NCBI GenBank assembly: GCA_005223185.1
Contig: NJBN01000007.1
Location: forward strand, 64,001-128,000
Origin: a candidate division LCP-89 bacterium B3_LCP
Lineage (GTDB): Bacteria > Electryoneota > B3-LCP
Direction of reading: 5' to 3'
DNA: 64,000 nt
Shown: in pieces, positions 54,029 through 62,458 of the stretch
Position numbering within the stretch: position 1 is the first letter of the stretch
Layout of the letters: every line of letters begins with the position of its first letter
The notes under the pieces: generated by a model
Told to the model about the DNA's origin: nothing
What the model saw: only the letters and a program-made list of their open reading frames with translations
Databases searched by the model: none
Translations under genes and position numbers: made by a program

Positions 54029-54481
54029 ATGAAGAAGACGATATTCTGGATCACCATATTTATCCTGAGCACTGCGGTGATGGTGGTGATTACAGAAGCA
54101 GGCAATACAGATGCGACCTTCGAACCAGCATCTGCAACATACATACCACCAACATTAGAAACCAGCGTTAAGCCGGAACCGGTTTCCTACGCGCCCGGTC
54201 GTTATATTGAAGGATACGTAACCGTAGAAATCAAGGTAGGCGCCAGCGGAGACGTAGAAGGCGTCAAGGTGCTCTACAGGACATCGAAACTGGCAGTGAA
54301 ATCGGCTATCCGGGCAATAGAACAGTGGCATTTCAAACCGGCTATACTAAATGATGAACCCATTGGGGTATATGTTGCCTATTCCGTACCGTTCGGCAAT
54401 AACCTACAGATCTTTGCCAATGATAACTACGCTGATCGCATTTTAGATCCCGCTACTAATGAACAAATTACCATGAGATAA
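54029..54481 (+). CDS. TonB C-terminal domain protein
   Basis: 150 residues: N-terminal membrane/signal helix (4-24), short Pro-rich part (PPTLETSVKPEPV), then a TonB_C domain (about 60-135: GYVTVEIKVGASGDVEGVKV ... AIRAIEQWHFKPAILNDEPI). Too short for full TonB spanning the periplasm, so it may be a TonB-like adaptor or a secreted TonB-C protein. AGGAG precedes the ATG. Expression is probably sigma54-dependent given its promoter, unusual for this family. Monocistronic with its own terminator. Confidence 0.8.
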   Translation: MKKTIFWITIFILSTAVMVVITEAGNTDATFEPASATYIPPTLETSVKPEPVSYAPGRYIEGYVTVEIKVGASGDVEGVKVLYRTSKLAVKSAIRAIEQWHFKPAILNDEPIGVYVAYSVPFGNNLQIFANDNYADRILDPATNEQITMR

Positions 54482-54514
54482 TTTCGCACCAAGCCTCAAA
54501 GGAGCGAGATACAA

Positions 54515-54544
54515 GGGTCCGTCCACATTGGGCGGGCTCTTTCC
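54515..54544 (+). terminator. Terminator of the TonB-C gene
   Basis: GTCCGTCC (54517-54524) / GGGCGGGC (54530-54537) stem with two G-U pairs in RNA, followed by TCTTTCC. Confidence 0.65.
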
Positions 54545-54815
54545 ATTATGATCTGAGATTGCTTCTTCATCCGTCAGCTGACTAATTCCTCGTCCCGAAG
54601 GGACCCCTACGGGGCAATGACCTGTAAAGATTCTTTTGGGACAGCCCCTATAGAATTATTCAAGGATAGATGTATTTCCTGCTGTATCATTTGGAAGCTC
54701 AGACGAATGGCAGTACAGCGAAACGGGACATGCGGGGGCAATAGGGGGTGTTCAAAACGTTATTATCTTACTGCAATATATTGTAATATAAAGTGTTATC
54801 ACTTATCGATGAACA
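54545..54815. other. 271-bp gap upstream of small RNA promoter
   Basis: Holds the palindromic TCCCGAAGGGA and CCCCTACGGGG elements (54592-54617) and an A+T-rich dyad CAATATATTG (54774-54783) about 60 bases before the predicted sRNA start, a possible activator site. No gene. Confidence 0.4.
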
Positions 54816-54831
54816 TGGCACGGAGCTTGCT
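54816..54831 (+). promoter_or_regulatory. Sigma54 promoter with no downstream gene
   Basis: TGGCACGGAGCTTGCT, a near-consensus -24/-12 site (TGGCACG-N4-TTGCT) with GG at 54817-54818 and GC at 54829-54830. Predicted transcription start about 54842. Confidence 0.8.
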
Positions 54832-54841
54832 TTATATCTCT

Positions 54842-54953
54842 ACAGAGTAGATATTTAGTAGATTTGAAATATACCAGATAGATTTACCCTCGCGTCAAGC
54901 CCTCCTCAACGAGCGAGCGAATGAGTCCGCCAAACGGCGGACTTGTTCTTTTT
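54842..54953 (+). ncRNA. Candidate sigma54-dependent small RNA (about 110 nt)
   Basis: A free-standing unit: sigma54 promoter at 54816-54831, no ORF, and a strong terminator at 54924-54953. The body holds TCTACAGAGTAGA (small hairpin), an unstructured A+T-rich stretch and CCCTCCTCAACGAGCGAGCG, whose CCTCC could pair with Shine-Dalgarno sequences. The neighbouring MltB gene converges from the right. Unknown family; anti-RBS function is inference. Confidence 0.6.
54924..54953 (+). terminator. Terminator of the candidate small RNA
   Basis: AGTCCGCC (54924-54931) / GGCGGACT (54936-54943), loop AAAC, then TGTTCTTTTT. On the minus strand the stem is not followed by T, so it serves the plus strand. 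Confidence 0.85.
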
Positions 54954-55836
54954 AGCCGGATTTTGCACCGGGCATATCTTCTTTTCCTGAAGTTGGTATT
55001 TCTTTCAGTCTGTGAGCGTACTCTATAATGCAGTCAACGTAGGCACTGCTGGGATTGTACCTGTGGATAGCTCTTCGCATCGAATTTTCACTGATTCCCC
55101 ACCCCGATTTCTTCAGATAACAGGCGATACTCGCAACAGCATCCTGCAGGTTATATGGGTCTATCACAGCGTCGCCGTTACCATCCCGAGCGTAAGACAG
55201 GTAACTGGAAGGGAGGAACTGTGCCCATCCGAAAGCACCAGCCCAGGATCCGTTAATTTCCAGGGGATTCCAGTTGTTAACTTCGCATGCCTCGAAAAAA
55301 CTGGTCAACTCGCGATAAGCCCATTTGGATCTCCTGTAAGCCCTCTTCTTCAATTTAGCAGTTGTGATTGTGCGCGAAGTATCTGCAATAGGCTGCCAGA
55401 AGCGTGGATTGTTTAAAGAACTTATGGTGGCGAAGACAGCCAGAACCGGTATCTTTCCTGCTCTTCTGCCTAAGTTCGATTCAACCTTTAAGATAGCAAC
55501 GATGATTTCTGCAGGGATTTTGCTGTCTTTTAGTGTTGCATCAAGTTCTGTTTTCTTAGTCTGCAAGAAGCGACGGCCTTCTTCGATCTGTATATCCACA
55601 AGAAACCCCTGGTAATCTGCGGGATTGTTCCGGGGAATCATGTTCTTGGAGACTATTCTATCGACGAAGTGGATGCGGCTGTCCTGAAAGAGAGTTACAA
55701 CTTGAAGTGAATCTCCTCCATCACTGATAATCTTTGTCACTAATGACTCAAAGGCGGGGTCGACACCGTGAGGTTTTGCGGATAGTGAAACATAACAAAA
55801 AACATGGATCAGGAAAGCTAAGAGGAATGTTTTCAT
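54952..55836 (-). CDS. Lytic murein transglycosylase, MltB type
   Basis: 294 residues with a signal peptide (1-20). Catalytic Glu in AILKVESNLGRRAG, then PVLAVFATISSLN, WAYRELTSFFEACEVNNW, SWAGAFGWAQFLPSSYLSYA and DAVIDPYNLQDAVASIACYL, all MltB/SLT_2 hallmarks. It cleaves the glycan strand to 1,6-anhydroMurNAc in the periplasm. The start overlaps the stop of the HEPN-like gene by one base, so they form an operon with the receiver 56759-57148. Confidence 0.92.
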   Translation of the reverse strand: MKTFLLAFLIHVFCYVSLSAKPHGVDPAFESLVTKIISDGGDSLQVVTLFQDSRIHFVDRIVSKNMIPRNNPADYQGFLVDIQIEEGRRFLQTKKTELDATLKDSKIPAEIIVAILKVESNLGRRAGKIPVLAVFATISSLNNPRFWQPIADTSRTITTAKLKKRAYRRSKWAYRELTSFFEACEVNNWNPLEINGSWAGAFGWAQFLPSSYLSYARDGNGDAVIDPYNLQDAVASIACYLKKSGWGISENSMRRAIHRYNPSSAYVDCIIEYAHRLKEIPTSGKEDMPGAKSG

Positions 55837-56762
55837 CAGATAGCTTCTTCCACAAGTACCTTATCTCGCTGGGCGGCATACTTCAAATCATTATAGGAGG
55901 TGATGGTTTCGATTATCACCTGAAAAGCTTCAGCGCTGGTTAGATCAGGCGAATCCGTCTTAGATTTCTTTCCATGAACGATGCGGTTGCGCTGTTCGGC
56001 TAAATCAACCAGTTTTAAAGTCAGGTCTTCCGGGAGTTTGCCGATCTGCCCTTCGATCATCCTTATCTTGGCACGCCGATCACTGATCTTCCAACTCCTG
56101 GTAGCGGCTTTTACATTATTTTCAGTTAAACCCAGTTGTCCCAGTAAGGAATCAAGAAAGAAATCGAAGGCAATCTGCAGCATAACCAGACCGGCGCGGT
56201 CTTCAGATTTCAGAATCAGATCGGCTGCATTCTGGAGGATGTTGATCCAGATCGGTTTTTCCTGTTCACCAATTTCCCCGACTGACATCCAGCGAATGCG
56301 CTGGCGCGGAGTAGCTTTGACGGGATCGAAAGTGCGCGACAACAGAATAAAATTATCTGTACTTATAGAGAGGGCGGCTACATATATATTTTCCAGGACG
56401 AGATCTCGGACAGGTTGAATCTTGCGATTGAAGAAGAACAGTTCGGGAGGACGGTTGTAGGTAATACCGTAGGAAATGAGCTGTACATCATCAGGTATGA
56501 CCTGTATTTCCCCTCCGACTGTGTATCCCGGCGCTATGGGGATGGCATGAATGGGATCGATGAAGATACCCGCATTATTCTTAAAATGATGCAGAAAAGC
56601 GTCAACGTAGATAAATTCATATTCGCAGATCGGACAAGGCACGCGTGTTTCCAAGTTTTCACACGCCTGACTCGAAATTTCGCCACAATGCGGACAACAT
56701 ATAGCCGAAATCGAGAAGAAGAGGTTGGATGCTATAGGGGGGGAATTGCTATTTATATTCAC
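55836..56762 (-). CDS. Zinc-ribbon protein with HEPN-like C-terminal domain
   Basis: 308 residues. N-terminal zinc ribbon CPHC (23-26) ... CPIC (43-46). The C-terminal part (about 185-300) is helical and holds RNRIVHGKK at 258-266, i.e. Arg258-Asn259-x3-His263, the Rx4-6H motif of HEPN ribonuclease or nucleotide-binding domains, after helix LVMLQIAFDFFLDSLLGQL. The middle region (65-180) is unrecognised. HEPN domains of this type appear in RNA-targeting defence proteins but also in general factors. Coupled to a receiver gene (ATGA overlap) and MltB, an odd combination. Confidence 0.65.
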   Translation of the reverse strand: MNINSNSPPIASNLFFSISAICCPHCGEISSQACENLETRVPCPICEYEFIYVDAFLHHFKNNAGIFIDPIHAIPIAPGYTVGGEIQVIPDDVQLISYGITYNRPPELFFFNRKIQPVRDLVLENIYVAALSISTDNFILLSRTFDPVKATPRQRIRWMSVGEIGEQEKPIWINILQNAADLILKSEDRAGLVMLQIAFDFFLDSLLGQLGLTENNVKAATRSWKISDRRAKIRMIEGQIGKLPEDLTLKLVDLAEQRNRIVHGKKSKTDSPDLTSAEAFQVIIETITSYNDLKYAAQRDKVLVEEAI

Positions 56763-57148
56763 TGGGCTAAGAATTTAGTTATTTCGTTCTGGAGATCTTT
56801 TACCAAATACGGTTTCTGCAGGAGACCAACAACATGACCGCTTTTTTGAATCTCTTCCATTTCCTGCGGTGGTCCCCAACCGGTTGATATAATAGTCTTT
56901 ACGTCCGGGTTGACTGCCCAGAGTTTCTCCAATATTTCCATTCCGCTAATACCGGGCATGTGCCAATCCAGTATGACCAGCGCTACCTCATTCTTATTAT
57001 CCTGATAGAGCTGTACTGCTTCCTGCCCATCGGCAGCTAAGATGGTTTCATAGCCCAATACGCGTAAAATATCCTGCCCCATTAAGCGAATAACGTCTTC
57101 ATCATCTACCAGCAAAATGGTGGCTTTAGTTTGATCATCCGTTGTCAT
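56759..57148 (-). CDS. Single-domain response regulator
   Basis: 129-residue receiver: ILLVDDEDVIRLMGQDILR, phosphoacceptor Asp in LVILDWHMPGISG, Thr in TIISTGWGPP, Lys in LLQKPYL. This form, with 'LDWHMPG', is common for receivers attached to hybrid kinases in FCB and delta groups. First gene of the operon with the HEPN-like and MltB genes. Its partner kinase is not adjacent. Confidence 0.92.
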   Translation of the reverse strand: MTTDDQTKATILLVDDEDVIRLMGQDILRVLGYETILAADGQEAVQLYQDNKNEVALVILDWHMPGISGMEILEKLWAVNPDVKTIISTGWGPPQEMEEIQKSGHVVGLLQKPYLVKDLQNEITKFLAQ

Positions 57149-57235
57149 GGTATCCTGTCAGTCTTGTATTGCGACATATTAACATAAAGAAATAAATCAT
57201 TCAAAGCAATGCAAAATGGAATAATTATGACGCCT

Positions 57236-59098
57236 TTAGCGGGAAAGGCTATAGACGGCTGAAAAAGTCCTGTAAGCTTGCCGACCGGACGCTCTGCCGG
57301 ATTGATCCCATAAGGCGTAAAACCCAAGTCCTCCCCACTCCCTGTGAGAAGTATTCAGGGACAGCTCCAGGACAACACCCTCTCCCCAGAGTGGTCTGAA
57401 GCGGATAGTGCGCGATTGATCGTATTGTGCCCAGTAGAGTCGTAAGGCATAATCACCGGCATTGTAGTAGCCTGCCTGGCAGCGGGTTTTAAGATGAAAT
57501 AATGCATGATTATTTAATACTACTGTCCCGTCAATTCCCAATAGCGCTCCCACGCCTTCAGCTTGTTTTGACGTACAAGCTTGAGAAAATGCTCTCAGAT
57601 ATCCCTTCCCCTTCAGTTTTGTTTTCACCGATCCGTACATACGCCAGTGACTGGTCTTCATCGATGATTCTATATCCTCTTCCTGAGTCCAGCGTGATCT
57701 TACCATCATTTGCAGTATGTGTGGGAATTTCTGCCCATAGCGCAGAGAAAAATCGCTTCCACCCCAGCTCTCATCTGAAGTTCTCCGGGGAAATCTATAA
57801 AGATGGACGAAGCCGGTTAGTTCGCTTAAATGTGATACGGCAATAATGTGGGAATATAAGCCCTGACGGTTATTTAATTTTCCTTGATCGAAATCCAGCC
57901 CGGATGCCAGCGGAGCGAAATAATCGGAATCAATATGATAGATCGCCAGAGCGCTGCGCAGCCACTTACTTCGCGACTGCACGTCAGCGATACCAGCAAG
58001 GTTGCCTCTGTTATCCGATGCAGTTTCAAGCATGGAAGTCAGATCGGTATCCCTGTATTTAATATGAAAGCTACCAGCAGAAACGGACGAAAGATCTTCA
58101 TTACCAAGGGCGAAAGGATGATCCCAGAGTAATCCGGCTACAGTAGCGCCCGCTTCGAGATTAGCATGAGGTATCGACCAATTCAGGTGAGCGCCCCAGG
58201 CATCTTCTTGACAAGCATCCTGATGTGAAATTTCGGTGGCAGTTCTGTGTAAACCTGATAGGTAGAAGGAAGTGATTTTATCATCCGAATTCAGATAGGC
58301 GTCCCGCATGCGGGATGAAAACCAGGCATCAACTTCCAGAGGTTTCAGTATCTTATATGACAGCCCAACTCCTCGCAGAGCGATATTTTCATCCCACGAC
58401 GAGTATCTCCTCAATCCATTGGGCCAGGATTTTAGATTCCCTTCTGCTATACTTGTCAAGCCCATATTACGGCGAGTCCTGATGACCAATCCATGATTAA
58501 ATCCTAATACGTAATCCCCGATAAAGATGTCTCCACCTGTATTTCGCAAGGGAATTTTCATGCTGAATGAAGAATGATCCCAGAACTGTTCTTCACCTGG
58601 GTCCTTTTCCATCCCCATTCCGATCTCGATGCCACGGTCACTTTTTACCGTTAGCTTCTGTCCCAACCGGCAGGGGCTCTTATCAACGTTGTCGCTTAAG
58701 GGATCGTCCTGTTGATATTTGATCAGATATTTTATATCGGTCTTCTCTTCAGGGGCTTGCACATAGCAGTATTCTCCCAGAACTCTGAAGGTTCCTTCGT
58801 CTATTCCGGGTATATTTCGGATATCGTCTATACTTATGAAAGAACCGATGAGTTGTCTATAGGCTATGATAGCCAGTGCCGCAGTTTTGTTTAACAATGG
58901 TACGGTTAAGAGTTCTTCTAAGTCCGCAGTATTAAGATCAATTTTATCACGGTGTGGAATATCCACTTGTTCCCCGGATTCAAGGCGCCAAGGGACGGCG
59001 TCAATTTCCGTCTGGGCGTTCAATACCGGAACGTTGGCTGACAAAATTGATATACTGAATACTGTAGTTATCAGAAGATTACGGTGATTCCATAGCAT
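57236..59098 (-). CDS. Outer-membrane beta-barrel protein with N-terminal helix-hairpin-helix
   Basis: 620 residues with a signal peptide (1-28, ends LNAQ). Residues about 50-115 carry two ComEA-like helix-hairpin-helix units (KIDLNTADLEELLTVPLLNK, SIDDIRNIPGIDEGTFRVL), usually double-stranded DNA binding. The rest (150-620) is made of alternating beta strands with aromatic girdles (e.g. YVLGFNHGLVIRTRRN, LSYKILKPLEVDAWFSSRM), typical of a 20-plus-strand barrel. A DNA uptake or docking role is possible but unproven. Overlaps the upstream gene 59071-59880 by 28 bp. Confidence 0.78.
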   Translation of the reverse strand: MLWNHRNLLITTVFSISILSANVPVLNAQTEIDAVPWRLESGEQVDIPHRDKIDLNTADLEELLTVPLLNKTAALAIIAYRQLIGSFISIDDIRNIPGIDEGTFRVLGEYCYVQAPEEKTDIKYLIKYQQDDPLSDNVDKSPCRLGQKLTVKSDRGIEIGMGMEKDPGEEQFWDHSSFSMKIPLRNTGGDIFIGDYVLGFNHGLVIRTRRNMGLTSIAEGNLKSWPNGLRRYSSWDENIALRGVGLSYKILKPLEVDAWFSSRMRDAYLNSDDKITSFYLSGLHRTATEISHQDACQEDAWGAHLNWSIPHANLEAGATVAGLLWDHPFALGNEDLSSVSAGSFHIKYRDTDLTSMLETASDNRGNLAGIADVQSRSKWLRSALAIYHIDSDYFAPLASGLDFDQGKLNNRQGLYSHIIAVSHLSELTGFVHLYRFPRRTSDESWGGSDFSLRYGQKFPHILQMMVRSRWTQEEDIESSMKTSHWRMYGSVKTKLKGKGYLRAFSQACTSKQAEGVGALLGIDGTVVLNNHALFHLKTRCQAGYYNAGDYALRLYWAQYDQSRTIRFRPLWGEGVVLELSLNTSHREWGGLGFYALWDQSGRASGRQAYRTFSAVYSLSR

Positions 59099-59880
59099 TG
59101 CGAGAATCCCAGATCAGGGTGGTATTGGTAAGATGCAGCAGCGCGATAATGACTGACGGAGAATGACAGACCGGTGGAAATTATATCGGGGTTTGATTGA
59201 AAGCCAAATAGGATGGTCACAGGTTCCAATATTCGCCAGGCAGCGCCAGCACGGGGTGTAAAGGTATGTATCGTTTCCTTTTCCAGCTCCAGGAACAGAC
59301 GAAAATCGTCCGTTATTTCATAGCCACCCCCGATAGCTGCTGAGGAAGGAAGACGGTATCCTCCTCTACCGATGGTGGTTTGGGTTATATTACGCCAGGC
59401 GAAGCCCAACTCTACGCCAGATTGAACGATCCAATGCAGCCGTCCATTCAGTTGGTATGACCAGGTGCTGCCGTAATCGTCAATAGCCAGATTAAGCAGA
59501 TATATGTCTATATCAGCACGTAGCGAACTGTTTATATTCCGACCATAGCCAAAACCAGCACTGATTTCGCGGTAGGATTCAAGGGAAATACCGTTGCTCA
59601 AAAACCGCCAGCGTCCTCCCAAGCCAGCGCCTTCTAACCGCAGATTATAAGGCTGCAGTTCCGGCATTCCGAAGAGGCGGCAGACGGCGGTTTTGACGTA
59701 CCATTCCTCCTCCTTCACAGTTCCATTAAGCAGTGGATCCCGAAAAGAGCTAAGGTTTGCCAATCCGAAAACCACCGGTTCAATTTCAGGAGCGTCGAAA
59801 GCTGCTGAAGATGGGGTGGGAACTATAAAGACTGCACCCAGAGTTAATAACAGAAGAAGGGATAATTTGTACTTGCGCAT
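59071..59880 (-). CDS. Outer-membrane beta-barrel protein of unknown function
   Basis: 269 residues. Signal peptide 1-27 (ends SSAA). Beta strands with Gly/aromatic pattern continue to the C-terminal ITVIF, whose final Phe is typical of BAM-assembled barrels. The opening PEIEPVVFGLANLSSF and GGGYEITDDFRLFLELEKE resemble the PorV/OMP_b-brl type but not closely. First gene of a pair with the helix-hairpin-helix barrel; divergent from the PorD-like gene only about 50 bp away. Confidence 0.7.
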   Translation of the reverse strand: MRKYKLSLLLLLTLGAVFIVPTPSSAAFDAPEIEPVVFGLANLSSFRDPLLNGTVKEEEWYVKTAVCRLFGMPELQPYNLRLEGAGLGGRWRFLSNGISLESYREISAGFGYGRNINSSLRADIDIYLLNLAIDDYGSTWSYQLNGRLHWIVQSGVELGFAWRNITQTTIGRGGYRLPSSAAIGGGYEITDDFRLFLELEKETIHTFTPRAGAAWRILEPVTILFGFQSNPDIISTGLSFSVSHYRAAASYQYHPDLGFSQCYGITVIF

Positions 59881-59928
59881 CTTGAAATGGAAGGTTATCT
59901 TGGCATTATCATTAATACTGGAATTGAA

Positions 59929-60804
59929 ATGAATAGAAACAGATTCTCCTGCGTTCTGTTGGTGTTGGCTACGGTGGCGATGTTATCCTGTATCGCGCAC
60001 GCTCAACGACCGATTGCGACTGTGAAGATAAACACAGAGAAGTTGATCCAGGAATCCAAGGAGAAATTGAACAATCTGAAATTGGAACTGGAAACTTACG
60101 TCAAGGAATTTGATTGGTCCGATAATAGCAAACGTTATGATATACCGGTGCAGATCGATATTTTCTTCGAACGGGCTCAGACCGTGAGCTTTGAAGACCG
60201 CTATGATGCTCGGATGGTACTGTCGAACGGAACTGACTTTCAGGCATCGGATAAGCGCTGGAGTTTCCGCTACATCCAGGGCACGACTACCAAACAATCC
60301 GGACAGTTCGAACCGCTTACGGCTATGCTGGATTTTTATATTTACGTCATGTTAGCGCATGAATATGACAAGGCCACAAAGCTGGGCGGTGATGATTATT
60401 TTCAAAAAGCATACGATATTATGCAGCAGTCAAAGTTCAGCGAATTTTACAGTGGCGGCTGGAAAGAGAGATCTCTATATTTGGAAAATCTCATGTCCGA
60501 AGGTAATATACCTTTACGGGAACTGGAATATTTCTTCATTCAAGCCAAACAATGGCTGAGACTTGATAACCGCAAGACAGGTTCGCAGTATCTGCGTGTC
60601 ATCTTAATGCGTCTTCTCGAGATGGACCCTGAAAAAGATGGTTTAGACCGCTTTTATCAGCTTCATCACCTGGATTTGGCAAGGATGTTATCAAGTCTGC
60701 AGATGCGTCAGGAATTGCTTGATATGATAAGATTAAATCCGGATAATGAAGTTATTTATAAACAATTCATGGATCAGATCATTAAAGAACCGGGAACAAA
60801 TTAA
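59929..60804 (+). CDS. PorD/DUF4835-like protein
   Basis: Frame opens at 59887, but ATG 59929 gives a clear signal peptide ending AHAQ. 291 residues follow the DUF4835 pattern: VKINTEKLIQESKEKLNNLK, IQIDIFF-type strand (VQIDIFFERAQTVSFEDRYD), a GTDFQASDKRWSFRY block, EPLTAMLDFYIYVMLAHEYD, LGGDDYFQKAYDI and SGGWKERSLYLENL. DUF4835 includes PorD of type IX secretion organisms. It connects to the sorting-domain proteins at 42097 and 44167, supporting a type IX-like route. Confidence 0.78.
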   Translation: MNRNRFSCVLLVLATVAMLSCIAHAQRPIATVKINTEKLIQESKEKLNNLKLELETYVKEFDWSDNSKRYDIPVQIDIFFERAQTVSFEDRYDARMVLSNGTDFQASDKRWSFRYIQGTTTKQSGQFEPLTAMLDFYIYVMLAHEYDKATKLGGDDYFQKAYDIMQQSKFSEFYSGGWKERSLYLENLMSEGNIPLRELEYFFIQAKQWLRLDNRKTGSQYLRVILMRLLEMDPEKDGLDRFYQLHHLDLARMLSSLQMRQELLDMIRLNPDNEVIYKQFMDQIIKEPGTN

Positions 60805-60962
60805 GCTTGAAGTTGTATGAATATTAACATCAATCGGGCACCAAGCAACCTGTCTGACTCTGGACAAGCCCGCCTGAGGAGGACAAGCCAGAGTGACTGG
60901 TATTTGAATAAGAAGCTATTTCTACAAAGCAGAATAAACGTACAATAAAGCCTATTTTTTAC

Positions 60963-60991
60963 TTGACTTATACCAGTATTTTACCTAATTT
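60963..60991 (+). promoter_or_regulatory. Sigma70-type promoter of the gene 61017-61427
   Basis: TTGACT (60963-60968), 17-bp spacer, TAATTT (60986-60991); start about 61000 gives a very short leader. Confidence 0.6.
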
Positions 60992-61016
60992 AGTGCAGTT
61001 TATGTGGAGAATAACC

Positions 61017-61427
61017 ATGAAGACGTTGCCGAGTAACAGTTTTATCGCCTTCACAATCTCATTGCTTGTAGCAACTGCTGCCCTTTCATCAGGTATAATC
61101 ACCAGCTTCGATGCTGCGGTTGAGGGCGAACTGGTCATCCTGGAGTGGACATCCGGGCTGGAAGATGGTTTAGATCACTACCAGGTAGAACGCAGTTTGG
61201 ACGGCCTAGCATTCTTCAGCATTGCCGATGTGGCGGCACTGGGCAACAACACCACCTACTTCTACGAAGATCACGACATTTACAAGGGCAGTACCAGAAC
61301 CTACTACTACCGGATAAAAGCTGCGATGCTGGACGGAACGGCGAACTACAGTTCGGTGCAATCGGTCACTCTCACTATATCCGGCATTCAACAAACCTGG
61401 GGCTCGATAAAAGCACTCTTTCGATGA
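61017..61427 (+). CDS. Small exported fibronectin III-like protein
   Basis: 136 residues from ATG 61017 (GGAG about 8 bases upstream). Signal peptide about 1-25 (ISLLVATAALSSG). The remaining part is one FnIII-like domain: VILEWTSGLEDGLDHYQVER, FEDHDI-type turn (FYEDHDIYKGSTRTYYYRIK), SSVQSVTLTISG. The module resembles those placed before sorting domains in larger FCB exoproteins (compare the region 255-350 of 44167-45540) but stands alone. The frame reaches upstream to 60963, where the TTG is the -35 box. Confidence 0.7.
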   Translation: MKTLPSNSFIAFTISLLVATAALSSGIITSFDAAVEGELVILEWTSGLEDGLDHYQVERSLDGLAFFSIADVAALGNNTTYFYEDHDIYKGSTRTYYYRIKAAMLDGTANYSSVQSVTLTISGIQQTWGSIKALFR

Positions 61428-61453
61428 GTAGTTGAACTTATACAAGAAACAAT

Positions 61454-61476
61454 AGCGGCTCGCCAGCCGCTTTTTT
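61454..61476 (+). terminator. Terminator of the FnIII-like gene
   Basis: AGCGGCT (61454-61460) / AGCCGCT (61465-61471) followed by six T; also usable by the convergent gene 61489-62307 only weakly. Confidence 0.85.
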
Positions 61477-61488
61477 ATTGAGAAGTCA

Positions 61489-62307
61489 TCATGGAAATAT
61501 CTGCATCGATTCAATTTCGGAAATGCCGATTACGTCAATATCAGCACGAAACTGTTTCTGCCCGAAGGCGCGCGTGCAATTCTCATCTTCTGCCAATGGT
61601 CTTAAGACCGTATCTACACCTTCTCGGACGCCTGCATCGCTGTTAAGCGCCGATTCTCGGTATAATAGCGGCACGAATATTTTAGTGACCGTGTCGTCCT
61701 GATAAACCACTTCGGCACCTATCCACCTTCCCAATTTCCCGAAAACTATAGATTTGATCTGTGCAAAAGGAATCAATGAATATTGGGAATCCTGCACACC
61801 TTCTAAGTGAGCGCCGATACTCATATCGGAATCTACACAATCCTTTAATATCTTAACGTCGCCGTTGCGGGTGGTTATTTCCGCTGTTACTCTCCCTTTA
61901 CCACGCGAATGTCTATCGATCCAATCGGACGCCTTGCCGTTGTGGAAATAGAGGTGAAACGCCTGTAGAGAAGATGGGTCCCAACCACGCTCCTTTATTG
62001 CTGTCTCGATTACCTCAGAAGATTGCAGTTCAAACTGCTGCCAATAATCCATCCTCAGACATTCAAAGTAGGCGTATACGGAAAGTTCACGGATATTATC
62101 GGCCTGCTTATTACTTTTCAATGATTCATTCTGGAGCAACTGGTTGAACAGGGTGAAAGCTTCTGGAAATGAACCATTAAAATACAGTGCTAAAGACAGC
62201 ATGTAGGCAACACCGACATTTTGAGGTTCCCGTTCAAGCGCCTGGTACAGAGTACGCTGGGCTTCACTGAAGCGCTTGGTTTGCAGTAACTGCGTCCCCA
62301 AATCCAC
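61489..62307 (-). CDS. TPR protein with ImpE-like C-terminal half
   Basis: 272 residues from GTG 62307 (no other legal start before an upstream stop). Residues 1-80 are TPR-like (FSEAQRTLYQALEREPQNV, ALYFNGSFPEAFTLFNQLL). The C-terminal half follows the ImpE pattern seen in type VI accessory proteins: DCVDSDMSIGAHLEGV, YSLIPFAQIKSIVFG, a TKIFVPLLYRES turn and final GISEIESMQI. ImpE-type proteins also occur outside type VI loci, and no other type VI gene is here. No signal peptide. Function unknown. Confidence 0.65.
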   Translation of the reverse strand: MDLGTQLLQTKRFSEAQRTLYQALEREPQNVGVAYMLSLALYFNGSFPEAFTLFNQLLQNESLKSNKQADNIRELSVYAYFECLRMDYWQQFELQSSEVIETAIKERGWDPSSLQAFHLYFHNGKASDWIDRHSRGKGRVTAEITTRNGDVKILKDCVDSDMSIGAHLEGVQDSQYSLIPFAQIKSIVFGKLGRWIGAEVVYQDDTVTKIFVPLLYRESALNSDAGVREGVDTVLRPLAEDENCTRAFGQKQFRADIDVIGISEIESMQIFP

Positions 62308-62386
62308 AAGATGAGAAACTGATGATGAATCTTCCAGAGTGGAATCCCTGTGGTTATGCTACAAGATGCGATGAATACTGAATCAT

Positions 62387-62415
62387 AATATATCTCAACC
62401 AGCGGGTATTGTCAA
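62387..62415 (-). promoter_or_regulatory. Sigma70-type promoter of the ImpE-like gene
   Basis: Minus strand TTGACA (62410-62415), 17-bp spacer, TATATT (62387-62392). Confidence 0.75.
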
Positions 62416-62458
62416 CAGCATAAACGTATTTCATACATCGGACAGGGGTCATAATCTT

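Noticed and set aside
60963-61016. TTG 60963 as start of the FnIII-like protein
   Set aside because: It coincides with the -35 box of a good promoter; ATG 61017 has a ribosome site and gives a proper signal peptide.
61489-62307. Type VI secretion locus marker
   Set aside because: Only an ImpE-like fold is seen; no Tss gene is present, so no type VI system can be claimed.
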